Counted from the stretch's first letter, positions 32,885 to 44,171 are shown. The stretch: 64,000 nucleotides of DNA from Siphonodentalium dalli (GCA_032622095.1 CP136061.1:97027345-97091344), one strand, 5' to 3'. Notes: a model not told the origin generated them from the letters alone. Made by a program: numbers and translations.

Positions 32885-33247
32885 AGTGATGTGAAACAAC
32901 CCGGTAGGGTGATCAAATAGAAATGGAGAATAATCTTTTCAAAGTAGTTTTACAAATATTATATGTAATTTGACAACGCACATCGTCATTCTTATATATT
33001 AATTAAATGCAGTGACTGTCGATGCCAAAATAATTTTTGTTAGTTTGCCGCCGATAGATGTGTTCTGAATCGAGTAGTAGATATTTGCAATTGAGCATTG
33101 TTCAGACAATGTTTTCTATGGAGTGATATGGTCGTTTTGCTTGAGATTTTCGGCGATGTTAGTAGAATGCTACATTCCTCCAGTTGGCATAGCACCTGAA
33201 TACTAACTTATCAGTTTCACGCACCTGAACAAGTACATCATATGTCT
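32885..33247 (+). mobile_element. Family-D MITE, copy 2 (TTAA)
   Basis: TTAA at 32881-32884 and 33248-33251. Starts AGTGATGTGAAACAACCCGG and aligns with copy 1 at 20058 through GTTTTCTATGGAGTG to TATGTCT. Non-coding. Confidence 0.8.
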
Positions 33248-33340
33248 TTAAATAGTATACATGTATGTTGCAGAAGGAGAAGAAGATATAACGTGTGTGT
33301 ATGTAGTCTTTAGGAATGGTGTATACATGTATAATGTTAA

Positions 33341-33731
33341 CCCTTTACCCAACAGAAGGGCCCTGTACCAATGCATTCTCTTATATATGCGAGTCGACCA
33401 TAGGTCGCCTCGCATATATAAGAGAATGCATTGGCTTAACACATTAAAAATTATAAAATTGTTAAAGAATGTAAGAAAAAATGGTAAAAAGTGTTAAAAA
33501 AGATTTTTTTTAGGCCAATGCATTCTCTTATATATGCGAGGCGACCTATGGTCGACTCGCATTTATAAGAGAATGCATTGGCACAGGGCATAACTGTAAC
33601 TATCACAATGTGATCAAGGAGCCGGTTCCAATGATATCCATATTTGTATGGTTCTATTGAGACAGTCCGAAGATAATTTAGGCTGTTGAAGCTTTATTTG
33701 GCCGGTTTTGGCCGGTTTGTTGGGTAAAGGG
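33341..33731. mobile_element. TTAA MITE with CCCTTTACCCAACA ends and two hairpin modules (family P)
   Basis: TTAA at 33337-33340 and 33732-33735, inverted ends CCCTTTACCCAACA. Hairpin modules at 33368-33434 and 33515-33581 are mirror images, so they belong to the inverted halves. The long flank with GATATCCATATTTGTATGG lies on the right here. Other copies: 40961-41342 and 41667-43695 (opposite orientation), 45099-45423. A piggyBac-type origin is inferred from TTAA and CCC. Confidence 0.88.
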
Positions 33732-33866
33732 TTAAAAGGTCAAAATATCACCGATATCATCATCAGTTCCAACAACCCGGTTGCGATTCCTCTAAGTGAA
33801 GGACCACCGCTTTTCGGCACTTACCATCTTTCAGTTTCTCTCTCATATTATAAGTTCATATTTCAG

Positions 33867-34339
33867 ACACACAGTGGAGCTGGTTAAGTATCAGCCGACA
33901 GAAAATTTGGAGACAGTACTGTCACAGATGACGATGAACTACGAGACGTATACAGACACAGGCCAAGATAGCAAAACATCTGTTCCTAAGGATCTTTTTG
34001 ATCGTGCAATTAATTCAAAATATGGCGAGTATGTGAACACAAAATTTGCAGGTGGATTAATTGTGCAAGAAAATGGAGTTATTTATCCAACAGATAGCAC
34101 AACAGAAAGGACAGAAAACGGAGATGTGGTCGAGCGGGATGATGTTATCTGTGATAGTGAATTTATTTCTGCAGCTGATTATTTGGATAATACTGATAAT
34201 GAAAGGACGCTTGATGGAGATCCAGCTGGCAATGAATGTGTTCACAAACCTTTAGTTTTAAATATCAGAGAGAGTTTAATTAATAATGAGCGTTATGGTT
34301 TGAAGAACGGTTATTATAAGGACCTACACATGGTGTCTG
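33867..34339 (+). CDS. DALRD3: DALRD3 exon 3 (largest, 473 nt)
   Basis: Acceptor CATATTTCAG|ACA at 33865-33866 and donor TGTCTG|GTATGT at 34340; phase 2 in, phase 1 out. Encodes HTVELVKYQPTENLETV, VPKDLFDRAINSKYGEYV and LNIRESLINNERYGLKNGYY. The first two blocks have DALRD3 counterparts. The following acidic stretch (DSTTERTENGDVVERDDVI, DYLDNTDNERTLDGD; roughly residues 220-265 of the protein) looks like a lineage-specific loop. Confidence 0.87.
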
Positions 34340-34399
34340 GTATGTATTTAGTGTACAGTGTGGGTGATATGGGCTATGATAATAACATCATGTTTTTAA

Positions 34400-34922
34400 G
34401 ATGGATTATCTCCTTAAATAACAAATTTGAAATAGTTGCGTGGGTATAAAATAATAAATATGAATTGAAGTCCCCTGACCGGAAAGGCTTCTATTAATTA
34501 GTATAAATTTTATTTTGAATATTTTATTAAGAAATGAGACGATTAATTGGGTCATTTTATTGGTCTAATTTAAGAACAGACCATTCGGAGGATACCATAT
34601 AGTGATAGAGAGCATTAGGCTGTTCATATAGCTACGTACCGAAAGTCAAATGTCCCAGATTTATTAATTGTATTGTTTTATTTCATAGTTATAAGCTATA
34701 ATGAGGCGTTTATTTGTGACAAAACTACACAATAAAATTTTGGGTCTCTGTTAGCTGTAACCACTATTGTTTGTTAGCTAAACAACCACACCTTTTTAGA
34801 CCAGAAAATATTAGAAATAAAATAAATATTAATCGATAGAAGCATTTCCAGACAGGAGTCATATCTAATATTTTATACCCCGGTAACTATATAATACATG
34901 TTTACAAAGAGATAATCCACCT
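34400..34922. mobile_element. TTAA element, intact copy of the 4.7-kb family, 523 bp
   Basis: TTAA at 34396-34399 and 34923-34926. Inverted ends GATGGATTATCTC and (complement of the right end) AGGTGGATTATCTC. Internal long inverted repeat with CCGGAAAGGCTTCTATTAA near 34480 and TAGAAGCATTTCCAG near 34839. It starts only 60 nt after the exon 3 donor. Non-coding. Confidence 0.82.
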
Positions 34923-34999
34923 TTAAGATGTGTTTCATAATTATGATGTTTTTTTCCAATAGAGATAACATACATGTATCTTAGGATCCATTGCATTAA

Positions 35000-35858
35000 C
35001 ATGTTGAGTGTCGGCTATGATTTATCTCGTACTACACTATATTCCAGGGTGCCACTACAAGTTATCTCATACTTTATATGGGGTCTATACGTTCCGCTGT
35101 AGAAATTTATGAAATTCAGTTGCCCACCTGAACATTATTTCAACCATCTTTGGAAGCTCAAATATATATGTGATGTGAGTTATGCCACTGCATCTTTGGA
35201 ATGAAGCAACCTAATTGAGGCCGAAAATATGGTTATACTGATGCAATGCCCCCAAATCTGTTGTGCCGTCCGAATTGACATTTTCTTATAAAATCCACAA
35301 AAGCCCCTAACATTCTGCACTCCACAATAACGAGTTAGTTTGTGTATTTGAATACTAGACATCAATTTTGAAGTAGCATGAGCACACATGTAAGATTGTA
35401 TTTGTCATCATTTAGGTACGAGATAACTCGTAGTCAGGACCCAGTGCCACGTATCTGAATCTGGAATGTGTGATACGATATTCCCTGGCTGTGACAAGTT
35501 ATGTCGTAGCCAGAACTAGTGCAGGCTACTCAGAAAGGTCAAATGAGCACATGTTTACTATTTTCAATATCGACCATGATTATCTGATGAAGTACTAATG
35601 AGAGAAATGTGGCAAAATATGGGTACAAGATAACTGGTAGTCGACCCCCAGCAAAAATACCATGATATGATGTTGCTTTGTGTCGACTACAAGTTATCTC
35701 GTAGTGCGTTTATGCCATGTTTTTATGTTATCTAAGCTGATACATGCCCAGTTTTGGAGTTTGTGGGTGATTATATTGTACAATCTACCTATTTAATCTA
35801 CCTTAATCTAAATTGGCACCCTGGAATAATACACTACAGGGTTCCAGCACTCAACATG
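35000..35858. mobile_element. TTAA element with repeated ACGAGATAACTCGTAG motif, 859 bp
   Basis: TTAA at 34996-34999 and 35859-35862, inverted ends CATGTTGAGTG with a further mirrored CCAGGGTGCCA / TGGCACCCTGG about 45 bp in. Variants of TACAAGTTATCTCGTAG occur in both orientations at about 35023, 35057, 35413, 35498, 35627 and 35690, suggesting binding sites or a decayed internal repeat. No transposase. Confidence 0.82.
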
Positions 35859-35862
35859 TTAA

Positions 35863-36820
35863 GCCACTTAAAATAAATAATTTTCTTCCCTGGCATGTGT
35901 GGATTTTTTCAAGAATTCTAGAAATATGGGTATGTCTAAGCGTCATGAAAAAACAAATCCTACAACTTTCCTAGTAACCTTCACACTCTGTTATCACTTG
36001 AATGTGGTTTGGTCCCCAATCTGGTTTTCTGTAGTTACACACGCATTCTCGGTGTACATTATTTCTATGCTGCCAAATTTCAAAACAAAACAGAGCATAT
36101 ATTTCAAAGTAATTCTATTATTTCTTCATGTCACAAAGCAGACCAGGTAATCAGTCTTAGTGTTATTGATAGACATAGAGCTTAAGTCTCATACTGTTAT
36201 GAGAAAAGTGTGGCACAAAACCACACCTCTATTAAATTTCTAGTTGAACACTAAATGTCAATATTTTCTGTTATCGGTGTAACCACCATAGTTTTTGCTT
36301 CTATTATTGTTGCACATCATTCAATTGATTATAGGGTGTGAACCTGTGAAAATTGAGCTTGTGTTTTGGAGCACTTTGAAAATTGTGGGGAAATTTGCTA
36401 ATAAAAATTAAATATTATTTATATGGGCGACAATTATCATTCCAAATGTGTTACTTCATACACTATCATACACTAGGATCAAAATAAAAAGTCAAATTGG
36501 TGTAATATTAGCTGGATATATTCAATAACTCTTATGCCGAAAAAGTCCAAGTCTGAGAGTTTTATGTCCGCGTCAACACCGATCAATTCTTTCAAATTAA
36601 TGGTGGCTTTCACTTCTATTTGTACCTCACCCCAACAACTTTCCTCAAAAAAACAAATCCCGGAATAATACCATTAATGTCCATTGTCCATGAAGAGTCT
36701 ATCGTTCGAAACATATACCACCCCTCCCCCATGACAACAATATTGACTTTTTAATTGCGACGATTGCCGGTTGCATGACCATTACGTCATTTTGATGTAA
36801 ATCCTGAATACACCTTGAAA
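35863..36820. other. Intron 3 stretch with no recognised feature
   Basis: AT-rich intron sequence up to the exon 4 acceptor region. The frame at 35899-36150 has no motif. Confidence 0.4.
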
Positions 36821-36851
36821 TGTTAATTTTTTTTATTTATTCTCTTGTTAG

Positions 36852-36931
36852 TGATTGATGTAGATGGACCCACAGAACATCTATCACATGTCGCTATTCT
36901 TGACTCCTGCCTTACCACATTAAAGAAGCAG
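36852..36931 (+). CDS. DALRD3: DALRD3 exon 4 (80 nt)
   Basis: Acceptor TCTTGTTAG|TGATT at 36850-36851 and donor AAGCAG|GTTTGT at 36932; enters with 2 nt of a split codon, leaves in phase 0. Encodes VIDVDGPTEHLSH and LDSCLTTLKKQ, corresponding to the weakly conserved stretch of the family that ends in a helix before the VVHVV-type strand. Exact phase fit with both neighbours supports it. Confidence 0.8.
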
Positions 36932-37024
36932 GTTTGTATTCCAGATATTATTATCATCATTTTTGACAGGGTTTACATATCAAAGCAGTGTAAAATGCCC
37001 TGTGTTTGAATTACCGGAATCATT

Positions 37025-37610
37025 AAATCAGGGACCAGTATAGACCTGATTTTCAGGGCGAAATGACTTCTCCCTGTCACAAAAATAACGCGAAGTGATC
37101 ATTCTCCAGGGTGAAGGGGCTTTACAAAATCAAAATCGACCAGTACAGTAGTCGTCTATAATATGAAACGTACGTGATACGTAGTGGCGCAACCACACAT
37201 GCTGTGCCTCAAATTTCCTTTTATCGGCGACATAACGCTAACAATAATGTATCTAACATCGGGCAGTGGTCCCGACGGAGACGACATGATAAGACTTGTA
37301 TGACGTCTTCGCTGGTTTTCATTAAGCTAACCCCAACGAAATTGGTCTAAACGAAACTAATAGTCCTAAATCACATTGGAATTCTTTGTAACTTGTGCAG
37401 TATAGCTAAGTTAATTTTCATCGCGATGGTCTATTCCTGATTCCGCGGTTTGGTAATCTCCACACTGTTGCTAACCAGAAGTCATACCCATGATCTTGGA
37501 AAATTCACTGATGGATATAGAAAAAAATATATGATGTCATTCTCCTGTGTCTAAGGTATAAACAACCACGCGCGTGTGCGACACACTGGTGGTTGCTATA
37601 ACAAAAATAG
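37025..37610. repeat. Interspersed repeat family H, copy 1
   Basis: Diverged inverted copy of 57300-57900. Shared words (after reverse complement) include CGAAATTGGTCTAAA, GGAATTCTTTGTAA, CCTCAAATTTCC, GATAC-GTAGTGG and GACTTCTCCCTG. The element's ends carry ACCACCAGTGTG/CCACCAGGTGG near 37590 and 57316. No gene. Confidence 0.65.
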
Positions 37611-38865
37611 GAGATATGTAAAATCTAAATTAAAATGATGAAACAATGGTTGTAATATGGAATCTTTATGTTCAAATCTAAATTTAATGATTATATAGTG
37701 AAGAATAACAATGGAAGTAAGTTCCATTCCTCAAACATGTACGATTGTGGAACATACACTATTACACAATTCATTATCTAGTCCCAATTAGTGCTTCAAA
37801 TGTGTTTTTATTAGTATTTGCTGAACATTTTGAATCGGTTTTTTTTTTTTAAATTTAAATAATTCGAAAAAATAAGTTTTTATCTCACAGGGTTAAAGTG
37901 AAAGACAACAACTGGAATGCATTAAATAGCTACCTGTTTAGAAAAACATAATTACTTACAGGAAGCCGATACAATTAATGTAGTAACAAATACAAACATG
38001 TGGGGTTACAATTTTTTAGGCACAATAACCGCATATAGATGAAGGCCAAAAGGGAAGACATCAATCGAATGTGTATTCCAAAAACAAAATCGGGGAGAGA
38101 GGGAGGGTTTTCAAAATTAGTGACCGGCTTTGCCGATCAATTTATTGGAAAGAAAGTTAGCACAATAGCTTCGCGCATCCCTTCCGGCAAAAATATAGTT
38201 CCCACGTTGCTATTCTGCGAATTATTCCAAATCGCCAACTAAATAGCATTACTGCCAAAATACCTGTACTTTATAATTATGTTTTAATTTTGTCTAAGTA
38301 CTTCGCAACATCAGTGTATAGCTTACTTATCTGATATGTCATGCGTTATGGTGTAGTGATCTATGCCAGTGAAAGATCTCGCTACCAAACATTCACGCAT
38401 CTGGTTAACCTTTTGGGATAAAATACGTCGCTCTTATACGACTATGTTAGGCCAAAAAAAAAAGGTTTTGGTTCTCAGGCCCCGCCGCATTGAATAAAAA
38501 GGGCCGCATTTATTGCAATATTAGTGTGCATTGAGCTCTAACATGTAATGTGTTAAAAAGTGACTTGCAGGCTTACAACATGAAGTAGATGACTATAATT
38601 AAGAAAATGATTAGCTGATCCTCATGCTCTTCTTACAATTAGTCATTGTGGACTAACTTACACTAATTGTAACTCCATACAATTGAAATGCACAGGATTA
38701 AATTCAGGATCACATATTAGAACGGGGAGGTATCAGTTTTTAGACAACAATAACAATAGTGAATGTCAGGGGCATTATATAATGTTAGGTAATCCCAGTC
38801 ATAGACTGGTAGTACAATACCATTTTTATATAAGATTAAATGAGTTTATATGCATAATTTTTTAT
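37611..38865. other. Intron 4 stretch with no recognised feature
   Basis: AT-rich, with an A9 run at 38454-38463 and no supported exon. The frame at 38039-38242 is not conserved in any family I know. Confidence 0.4.
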
Positions 38866-38868
38866 TTT

Positions 38869-38957
38869 AATGCCCTAAATAATCTACTCCTTAACCACAG
38901 CAGAATTATGGGTAATTTTTCAGGATTTAGTCGGAAATATGGCTTGTTGCCGTTACT
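38869..38957 (+). mobile_element. Family-E MITE fragment
   Basis: Contains TAATGCCCTAAATAATC, CACAGCAGAATTATGGGTAA and GGAAATATGGCTTGTTGCCG, the left half of the family seen complete at 46960-47119. The right half is missing. Confidence 0.75.
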
Positions 38958-39014
38958 GGTATCTGTGAACTACTATAGAACCACCCCCTTACCGTTAATG
39001 GTTAAACCATTGGT

Positions 39015-39110
39015 ACTCTTGGGATCCAAATAAACATGCATGCATGTTTATTATTTTCTTGGGAAATTTCCCCCTTCACAGTGCTTATTTGGGTCTGCAT
39101 GTTTATTCAT
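39015..39110. repeat. Degenerate repeats with a 24-bp palindrome
   Basis: AATAAACATGCATGCATGTTTATT in two halves at 39029-39052 is a perfect 24-bp palindrome. The phrase TTATTTGGGTCTGCATGTTTATT follows at 39086 and, with CACTTTTATT endings, recurs at 39733-39760 and 39794-39822. A C14 run at 39778-39791 sits between the later copies. Likely a decayed minisatellite. Confidence 0.5.
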
Positions 39111-39254
39111 TTTGAGGCTATGAACATTGAAATCAGCACAAACTCAGGATTTCTAAATGATTCTGATTTCAAAATTGATGAGCTTATAACTGTATGCATG
39201 TACATATTCAAGTACATGTATAATTATGGCATACTAGTACATGTCAACATTTAA

Positions 39255-39621
39255 AGACATATTATGTACTTTTTCGGGTGCGTGAAACTGACAAGTTAGT
39301 ACTCAGCTGCTACGCCAACTGGAATAATGCAGCATTCTACTAACATCACCGAAAATCTCAAGCAAATCGGCCATACCACTCCATAGAAAACATTGTCTGA
39401 ACTATGCGAAATAGTAAATATTTACTACTAGAATCGGGACGCTTCTATCGGCGATAACTGACGTAAACGATTTCGCCATCGGCAGTCACTGCATTTAATT
39501 AATATATAAGAATGACGGTGTGTGTTGTCAATTTAGATATAATATTTGTAAAATTAACTACTTTGAATAAGATTGTTCTCCATTTCCATTTGATCACCCT
39601 ACCGGAGTGTTTCACATCACT
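39255..39621 (-). mobile_element. Family-D MITE, copy 3, reversed (TTAA)
   Basis: TTAA at 39251-39254 and 39622-39625. The reverse complement starts AGTGATGTGAAACACTCCGG and ends ATATGTCT, matching copies 1 and 2. Non-coding. Confidence 0.8.
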
Positions 39622-39918
39622 TTAAATAAAACCACATGACACATACTATGTTGATTCCTATACTTGACCTCCTATAAAAATAATTTGTTTAATCACAGTT
39701 AATATGTTGATGTTTTGCTCAGTGTCCCCCCTGCACCACTATTTGGGTCTGCACTTTTATTATCTTTCAATGGAATTCCCCCCCCCCCCCCTGAACTATT
39801 ATTTGGGCCTGCACTTTTATTTGGAGCCTGAGAGTAACCACATAAACACATGAAGATTGCAAGTCGCTTTAACATCAGTTTAATAGAGATGGGACTTAAC
39901 ACATTGTTCTCTCTTCAG

Positions 39919-40038
39919 TATTCTTCAGGTGCAGTGTCTACAGTGATACACATAATACCACAATCAAAGATGTTCTCTCAGCAACAAACTGGTGCATTAT
40001 GGGATGCTGTCAATGAGGATCGTGGTAGTATACGACAG
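39919..40038 (+). CDS. DALRD3: DALRD3 exon 5 (120 nt)
   Basis: Acceptor TTCTCTCTTCAG|TATTC at 39917-39918 and donor CGACAG|GTATGA at 40039; phase 0 at both ends. Encodes SSGAVSTVIHIIPQSKMF then QQTGALWDAVNEDRGSIRQ, matching the conserved VVHVV...E-F-Q...LW block of DALRD3. Confidence 0.88.
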
Positions 40039-40115
40039 GTATGACAAAATTAATTAGATGGTGGTTCCCAAATAATTGACAGAAGTTATCCCATGCATCA
40101 AATTGTAGGGGTATA

Positions 40116-40260
40116 CAGTAATGCCCTAAGTAATCGACTCCTTAAACACAGCAGAATTATGGGTAACTTTTCAGGATTTAATCGGAAATATGGCTTGTTG
40201 CCATTCATCGGAAAGCTCTCGGGGAGAGCTTTCCAATGAATGGCAACAAACCATATTTCC
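40116..40260 (+). mobile_element. Family-E MITE, truncated
   Basis: Begins after TA with CAGTAATGCCCTAAGTAATC, continues to GGAAAGCTCTC, then a mirrored inner part (GAGAGCTTTCCAATGAATGG) breaks off at CATATTTCC. It starts 78 nt after the exon 5 donor. Confidence 0.8.
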
Positions 40261-40518
40261 CCAAGACTGAGATTCTTCTGTCTACCAAAAATCACCTATA
40301 AAAGCATGTGAAATTGCCTTTAACTTGTGTAGTGGCTTGGAACTTGAAAAGCATTACATTGTAAATAGAGCATGTGGTGAGAAGTATAGTGTCACACAGT
40401 TCCCAGTTTTGTAATTGACGCGTAATTATGATTTTCACGAAGTTGTCCTGTCATTCAACTTATCAGCATACATGTACATGTACATCAAGCATTTGCACAG
40501 GAGTACCATGAGGTTTTA

Positions 40519-40659
40519 CAGTAATGTCCTAAATAATCGACTCCTTAACCACAGCAGAATTATGGGTAACTTTTCCGGATTTAGTTGGAAATATGGCTTG
40601 TTGCCATTCATCGGAAAGCTCTCAATTACCCATAATTCTGCTGTGGTTAAGGAGTCGTT
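40519..40659 (+). mobile_element. Family-E MITE, nearly complete
   Basis: Begins after TA with CAGTAATGTCCTAAATAATC. The second arm (AATTACCCATAATTCTGCTG then GTTAAGGAGTCG) stops before the outer end. It lies in the short intron 5, 118 nt before exon 6. Confidence 0.8.
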
Positions 40660-40776
40660 TTGCGTGGGAGTACCACTTTGTGATAGAATGCCAATAATAT
40701 TTATATTGCAAACAATTTTTAAATTTGCCAATCTGTAATCAAAGCCTCTCCATTTTCTACAATATTCTCTCTTCAG

Positions 40777-40856
40777 TTGTACCTTGTGTATGGACCTGTG
40801 ATAACCAAAGATATCAATGAGAGCTTACAAGTCGTGAGTGCTGATGAATTTTACAG
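40777..40856 (+). CDS. DALRD3: DALRD3 exon 6 (80 nt)
   Basis: Acceptor TTCTCTCTTCAG|TTG at 40775-40776 and donor TTTTACAG|GTGAGT at 40857; phase 0 in, phase 2 out. Encodes LYLVYGPVITKDINESLQVV and SADEFYR, the GPV...-(S/T)A-(D/E)-E-(F/Y)-Y block of the family. Confidence 0.88.
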
Positions 40857-40960
40857 GTGAGTTCAATCAATTTATAGAAAGCTACAGTCAATTTTGCGTA
40901 ATTGCATAGCATTGGTGCATGAGTTTTCTTATACATTTCTTCAAAAGACAGTGTAGTTAA

Positions 40961-41342
40961 CCCTTTACCCAACAAACCGGCCAAATAAAGCTTCAACAGC
41001 CTAAAATATCTTCGGTCTGTCTCAATAGAACCATACAAATATGGATATCATTGGAACCGGCTCCTTGACTACATTGTGATAGTTACAGTTATGCCCTGTG
41101 CCAATGCATTCTCTTATATATGCGAGTCGACCATAGGTCGCCTCGCATATATAAGAGAATGCATTGGCCTAAAAAAAATCTGTTTTTAACACTTTTTACC
41201 ATTTTTTCTTACATTCTTTAACAATTTTATAATTTTTAATGTGTTAAGCCAATGCATTCTCTTATATATGCGAGGCGACCTATGGTCGACTCGCATATAT
41301 AAGAGAATGCATTGGCACAGGGCCGTTCTGTTGGGTAAAGGG
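40961..41342. mobile_element. Family-P TTAA MITE with two hairpins, 382 bp
   Basis: TTAA at 40957-40960 and 41343-41346, ends CCCTTTACCCAACA. Hairpins at 41101-41167 and 41249-41315, linked by an AT-rich core. Best intact representative of the family. Confidence 0.9.
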
Positions 41343-41504
41343 TTAAATCGATTAAATATGAAAAATAATGCTAACCGCTATCAACTCTATTATAACATTT
41401 TCCAAAACATGTTATATATCAACATTTTATTCAACGCAATTTGGTATCGAGATTATGTTGGTCGGCTCATCAAATATTTGCTAGGCCGCCAAATATTCCA
41501 GGTT

Positions 41505-41630
41505 AAAAATAAAAGATTTCAAAAATCAATATCTGATAACTCTTGAGCTTTGATGGGTGTGTTCCTCGACTCAAGTCAAACCTTTTTTTTTACCCCTGAA
41601 GCCAAAGAAATAGTAATTTAGGAGCGTCTT
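41505..41630. repeat. Interspersed repeat, inverted copy of 3564-3690
   Basis: See 3564-3690. Shared words include CTTTGATGGGTGTGTTCCTC and CCAAAGAAATAGTAATTTAGG. Confidence 0.6.
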
Positions 41631-41666
41631 GTTAAATTGGATTATGTATCTCTAAATATAGTTTAA

Positions 41667-43695
41667 CCCTTTACCCAACAAAACGGCCAAAAACACCCAA
41701 ATAAAGCTTCAACAGCCTAAAATATCTTCCGTCTGTCTCAATAACACCATACAAATATGGATATCATTGGAACCGGTTCATTGACCACATTGTGATGGTT
41801 ACAGTTATGCCCTGTGCCAATGCATTCTCTTATATATGCGAGTCGACCATAGGTCACCTCGCATATATAAGAGAATGCATTGGCCTAAAAAAATCTTTTT
41901 TACCATTTTTTCTTACATTCTTACATTTTTTAACAATTTTTATAATATTTTTCTACATTCTTTGACAATTTTATCATTTTTAGCTCAACTTACTTTGTAA
42001 GTTTGAGCTATTGCCATGGTTTGGCGTCCGTCGTCCGTGTGTCCGTGTGTCCGTCAACAATTTCCTTTGGCGCGGGCTACAGGTCGTACCTTTGGTCTGA
42101 TCTTTATGAGATTTGTCATGAATGTTGACATTGACATGTAGATGGGAACGAGTCATTTTGGTGTCGTTCGACCGAAAAACATGGCCGTTGGCGGCCATCT
42201 TGGATTTCGAAATTCAATCCATTGGCGCGGGCTACAGGTCGTACTGTTTGTCTGATCATCATGAAATTTGTCATGGATGTTCATATTGACATGTAGATGG
42301 GAATGAGTGATTTTGGGGTCGTTCGGTCAAAAAACATGGCCGCCAGCAGCCATCTTGGATTTTACTCTTTGCATGACTAAATCCTTTGGCGCGGGCTACA
42401 AGTCGTAGCTTTGGTCGGAACTTCATGAAATTTGTCATGGATGTTAACAATGACATGTAGATGGGAACGAGTCATTTTGGTGTCGTTCGACCGAAAAACA
42501 TGGCCGTTGGCGGCCATCTTGGATTTCAAATTTCAATCCATTGGCGTGGGCTACAGGTCGTACTGTTCGTCTGATCATCATGAAATATGTCATAGATGTT
42601 AATATTAACATGTAGATGGGAACGAGTCATTTTGGGGTCGGTCGGCCAAAAAACATGGCCACCAGCAGCCATCTTGGATTTTACTCTTTGCATGACTAAA
42701 TCCTTTGGCACTGGCTACAGGTTGTAGCTTTGGTCGGAACTTCATGAAATTTGTCATGAATGTTAGCAATGACATGTAGACGGGAACGAGTCATTTTGGG
42801 GTCGTTCGGCCGAAAAACATGGCCGCTGGTGGCCATCTTGTATTTCAAATTTCAATCCATTGGCGCTGGCTACAGGTCGTACTGTTTGTCTGATCATCAT
42901 GAAATATGTCATGGATGTTAATATTGTCATGTAGATGGGAACGAGTCATTTTGGGGTCGTTCGGCCAAAAAACATGGCCACCAGCAGCCATCTTGGATTT
43001 TACTCTTTGCATGACTAAATCCTTTGGCACGGGTTACAGGTCGTAGCTTTGGTCGGAACTTCATGAAATATGTCATGGATGTTAACAATGACATGTAGAT
43101 GGGAACGAGTCATTTTGGGGTCGTTCGGTCGAAAAACATGGCCGTTGGTGGCCATCTTGGATTTCAAAATTCAATCCATTGGCGCGGGCTACAGGTCGTA
43201 CTGTTTGTCTGATCATCATGAAATATGTCATAGATGTTAACATTGACATGTAGATGGGAACGAGTCATTTTGGGGTCGTTCGGTCAAACAAAATGGCCGC
43301 CAGCAGCCATCTTGGATTTTACTCTTTGCATGACTATATCCTTTGGCGCGGGCTACAGGTTGTAGCTTTGGTCAGATCTTCATGAAATTTGTCATGGATG
43401 TTAACACGTCAATTGGCCAAAAAAACATGGCCTCCAGCAGCCATCTTGGATTTTACTCTTTGCATGACTAAATCCGTTGGCACAAGTTAGACATTTCAAT
43501 TAGCACCTTTCCTATTCCACCATTTACTGTCAACCATTAAATTATTCCCCTACCTAAGTTGAGCTACAGTGTCATTGACACTTTCATTAATATGTGTTAA
43601 GCCAATGCATTCTCTTATATATGCGAGGCGACCTATGGTCGACTCGCATATATAAGAGAATGCATTGGCACATGGCCCTTCTGTTGGGTAAAGGG
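41667..43695. mobile_element. Family-P TTAA MITE expanded by a nested tandem-repeat element
   Basis: TTAA at 41663-41666 and 43696-43699, ends CCCTTTACCCAACA. Hairpins at 41817-41883 and 43602-43668. The AT-rich core is interrupted between TTTATCATTTT (41980) and TAATATGTG (43588). The uninterrupted form is readable in the copy at 45099-45423. Confidence 0.88.
41981..43587 (+). mobile_element. Helentron/HINE-like element with ~160-bp tandem repeats, copy 1
   Basis: Starts TAGCTCAACTTAC...GTAAGTTTGAGCT (an imperfect hairpin) and ends CTAAGTTGAGCTAC, then the perfect hairpin AGTGTCATTGACACT (43568-43582), then TTCAT. The shared GCTCAACTTA / TAAGTTGAGC words are subterminal inverted repeats. 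The interior is about nine units of 155-165 bp, each with GGCTACAGGTCGTA, GTAGATGGGAACGAGTC and ATGGCCGCCAGCAGCCATC. Two unit types alternate (one ending CAATCCATTGG, the other GACTAAATCC). No target duplication longer than a T/TA is needed. Assignment to Helentron-type rolling-circle elements is inference from structure. Confidence 0.65.
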
Positions 43696-43699
43696 TTAA

Positions 43700-43998
43700 A
43701 CTAATCTTGAGCCCAGAATGAAAAGAATCAATATTCTCTGCCGATTGTGTTGTTCTTTTATCTGAATATCTCTACAAATGAATAATGGATCATTCCAATA
43801 TATGCTTTTGTAACTCAAAGTGGAAATCCATTTAGTAAATGAATGTTCTAGCTTCAATTTAGTAAAAATTAATGGTCTATGTTGTTTGAAAGCTCATTGA
43901 AATAGATTTTTTTATTTTTTATGCTTTAATTGTTAACGCTGCAAATTAATGCAGAACATGGATATGTACATATATACAATGGGGTCACTTACATCGTC
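43700..43998. other. Intron 6 stretch with no recognised feature
   Basis: AT-rich, no supported feature. Confidence 0.4.
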
Positions 43999-44062
43999 AA
44001 CATCCTCATCATCAACATCATCATCATTATTCATCTCCATCATCATCATCATCATCACCATC
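43999..44062. repeat. CAT microsatellite
   Basis: Imperfect (CAT)n, longest pure run of six or more units at 44036-44057. On the minus strand it lies just beyond the end of the LINE frame at 44172-44819, so it may be that element's 3' tail. Confidence 0.85.
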
Positions 44063-44112
44063 AGTGTCGTCGCAAAATCGCCGTAATTTTTTTTTCTCAT
44101 TATCTAGAAAAG

Positions 44113-44156
44113 GTACACATGCTGACATTACACATGTGTAATGCCAGCATGTGTAC
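44113..44156. repeat. 44-bp near-perfect palindrome
   Basis: GTACACATGCTGACATTACA is mirrored by TGTAATGCCAGCATGTGTAC with one mismatched pair and a central CATG. It sits in the 3' region of the reversed LINE fragment. Confidence 0.85.
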
Positions 44157-44171
44157 ATGTTGTTAATCGAA

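Noticed and set aside
41980-43030. Repeated minus-strand frames such as KSKMAAGGHVFWPNDPKMTR, also at 60651-60845
   Set aside because: By-products of the GGC/GCC-rich tandem units; similar frames occur on many units and are interrupted at random.
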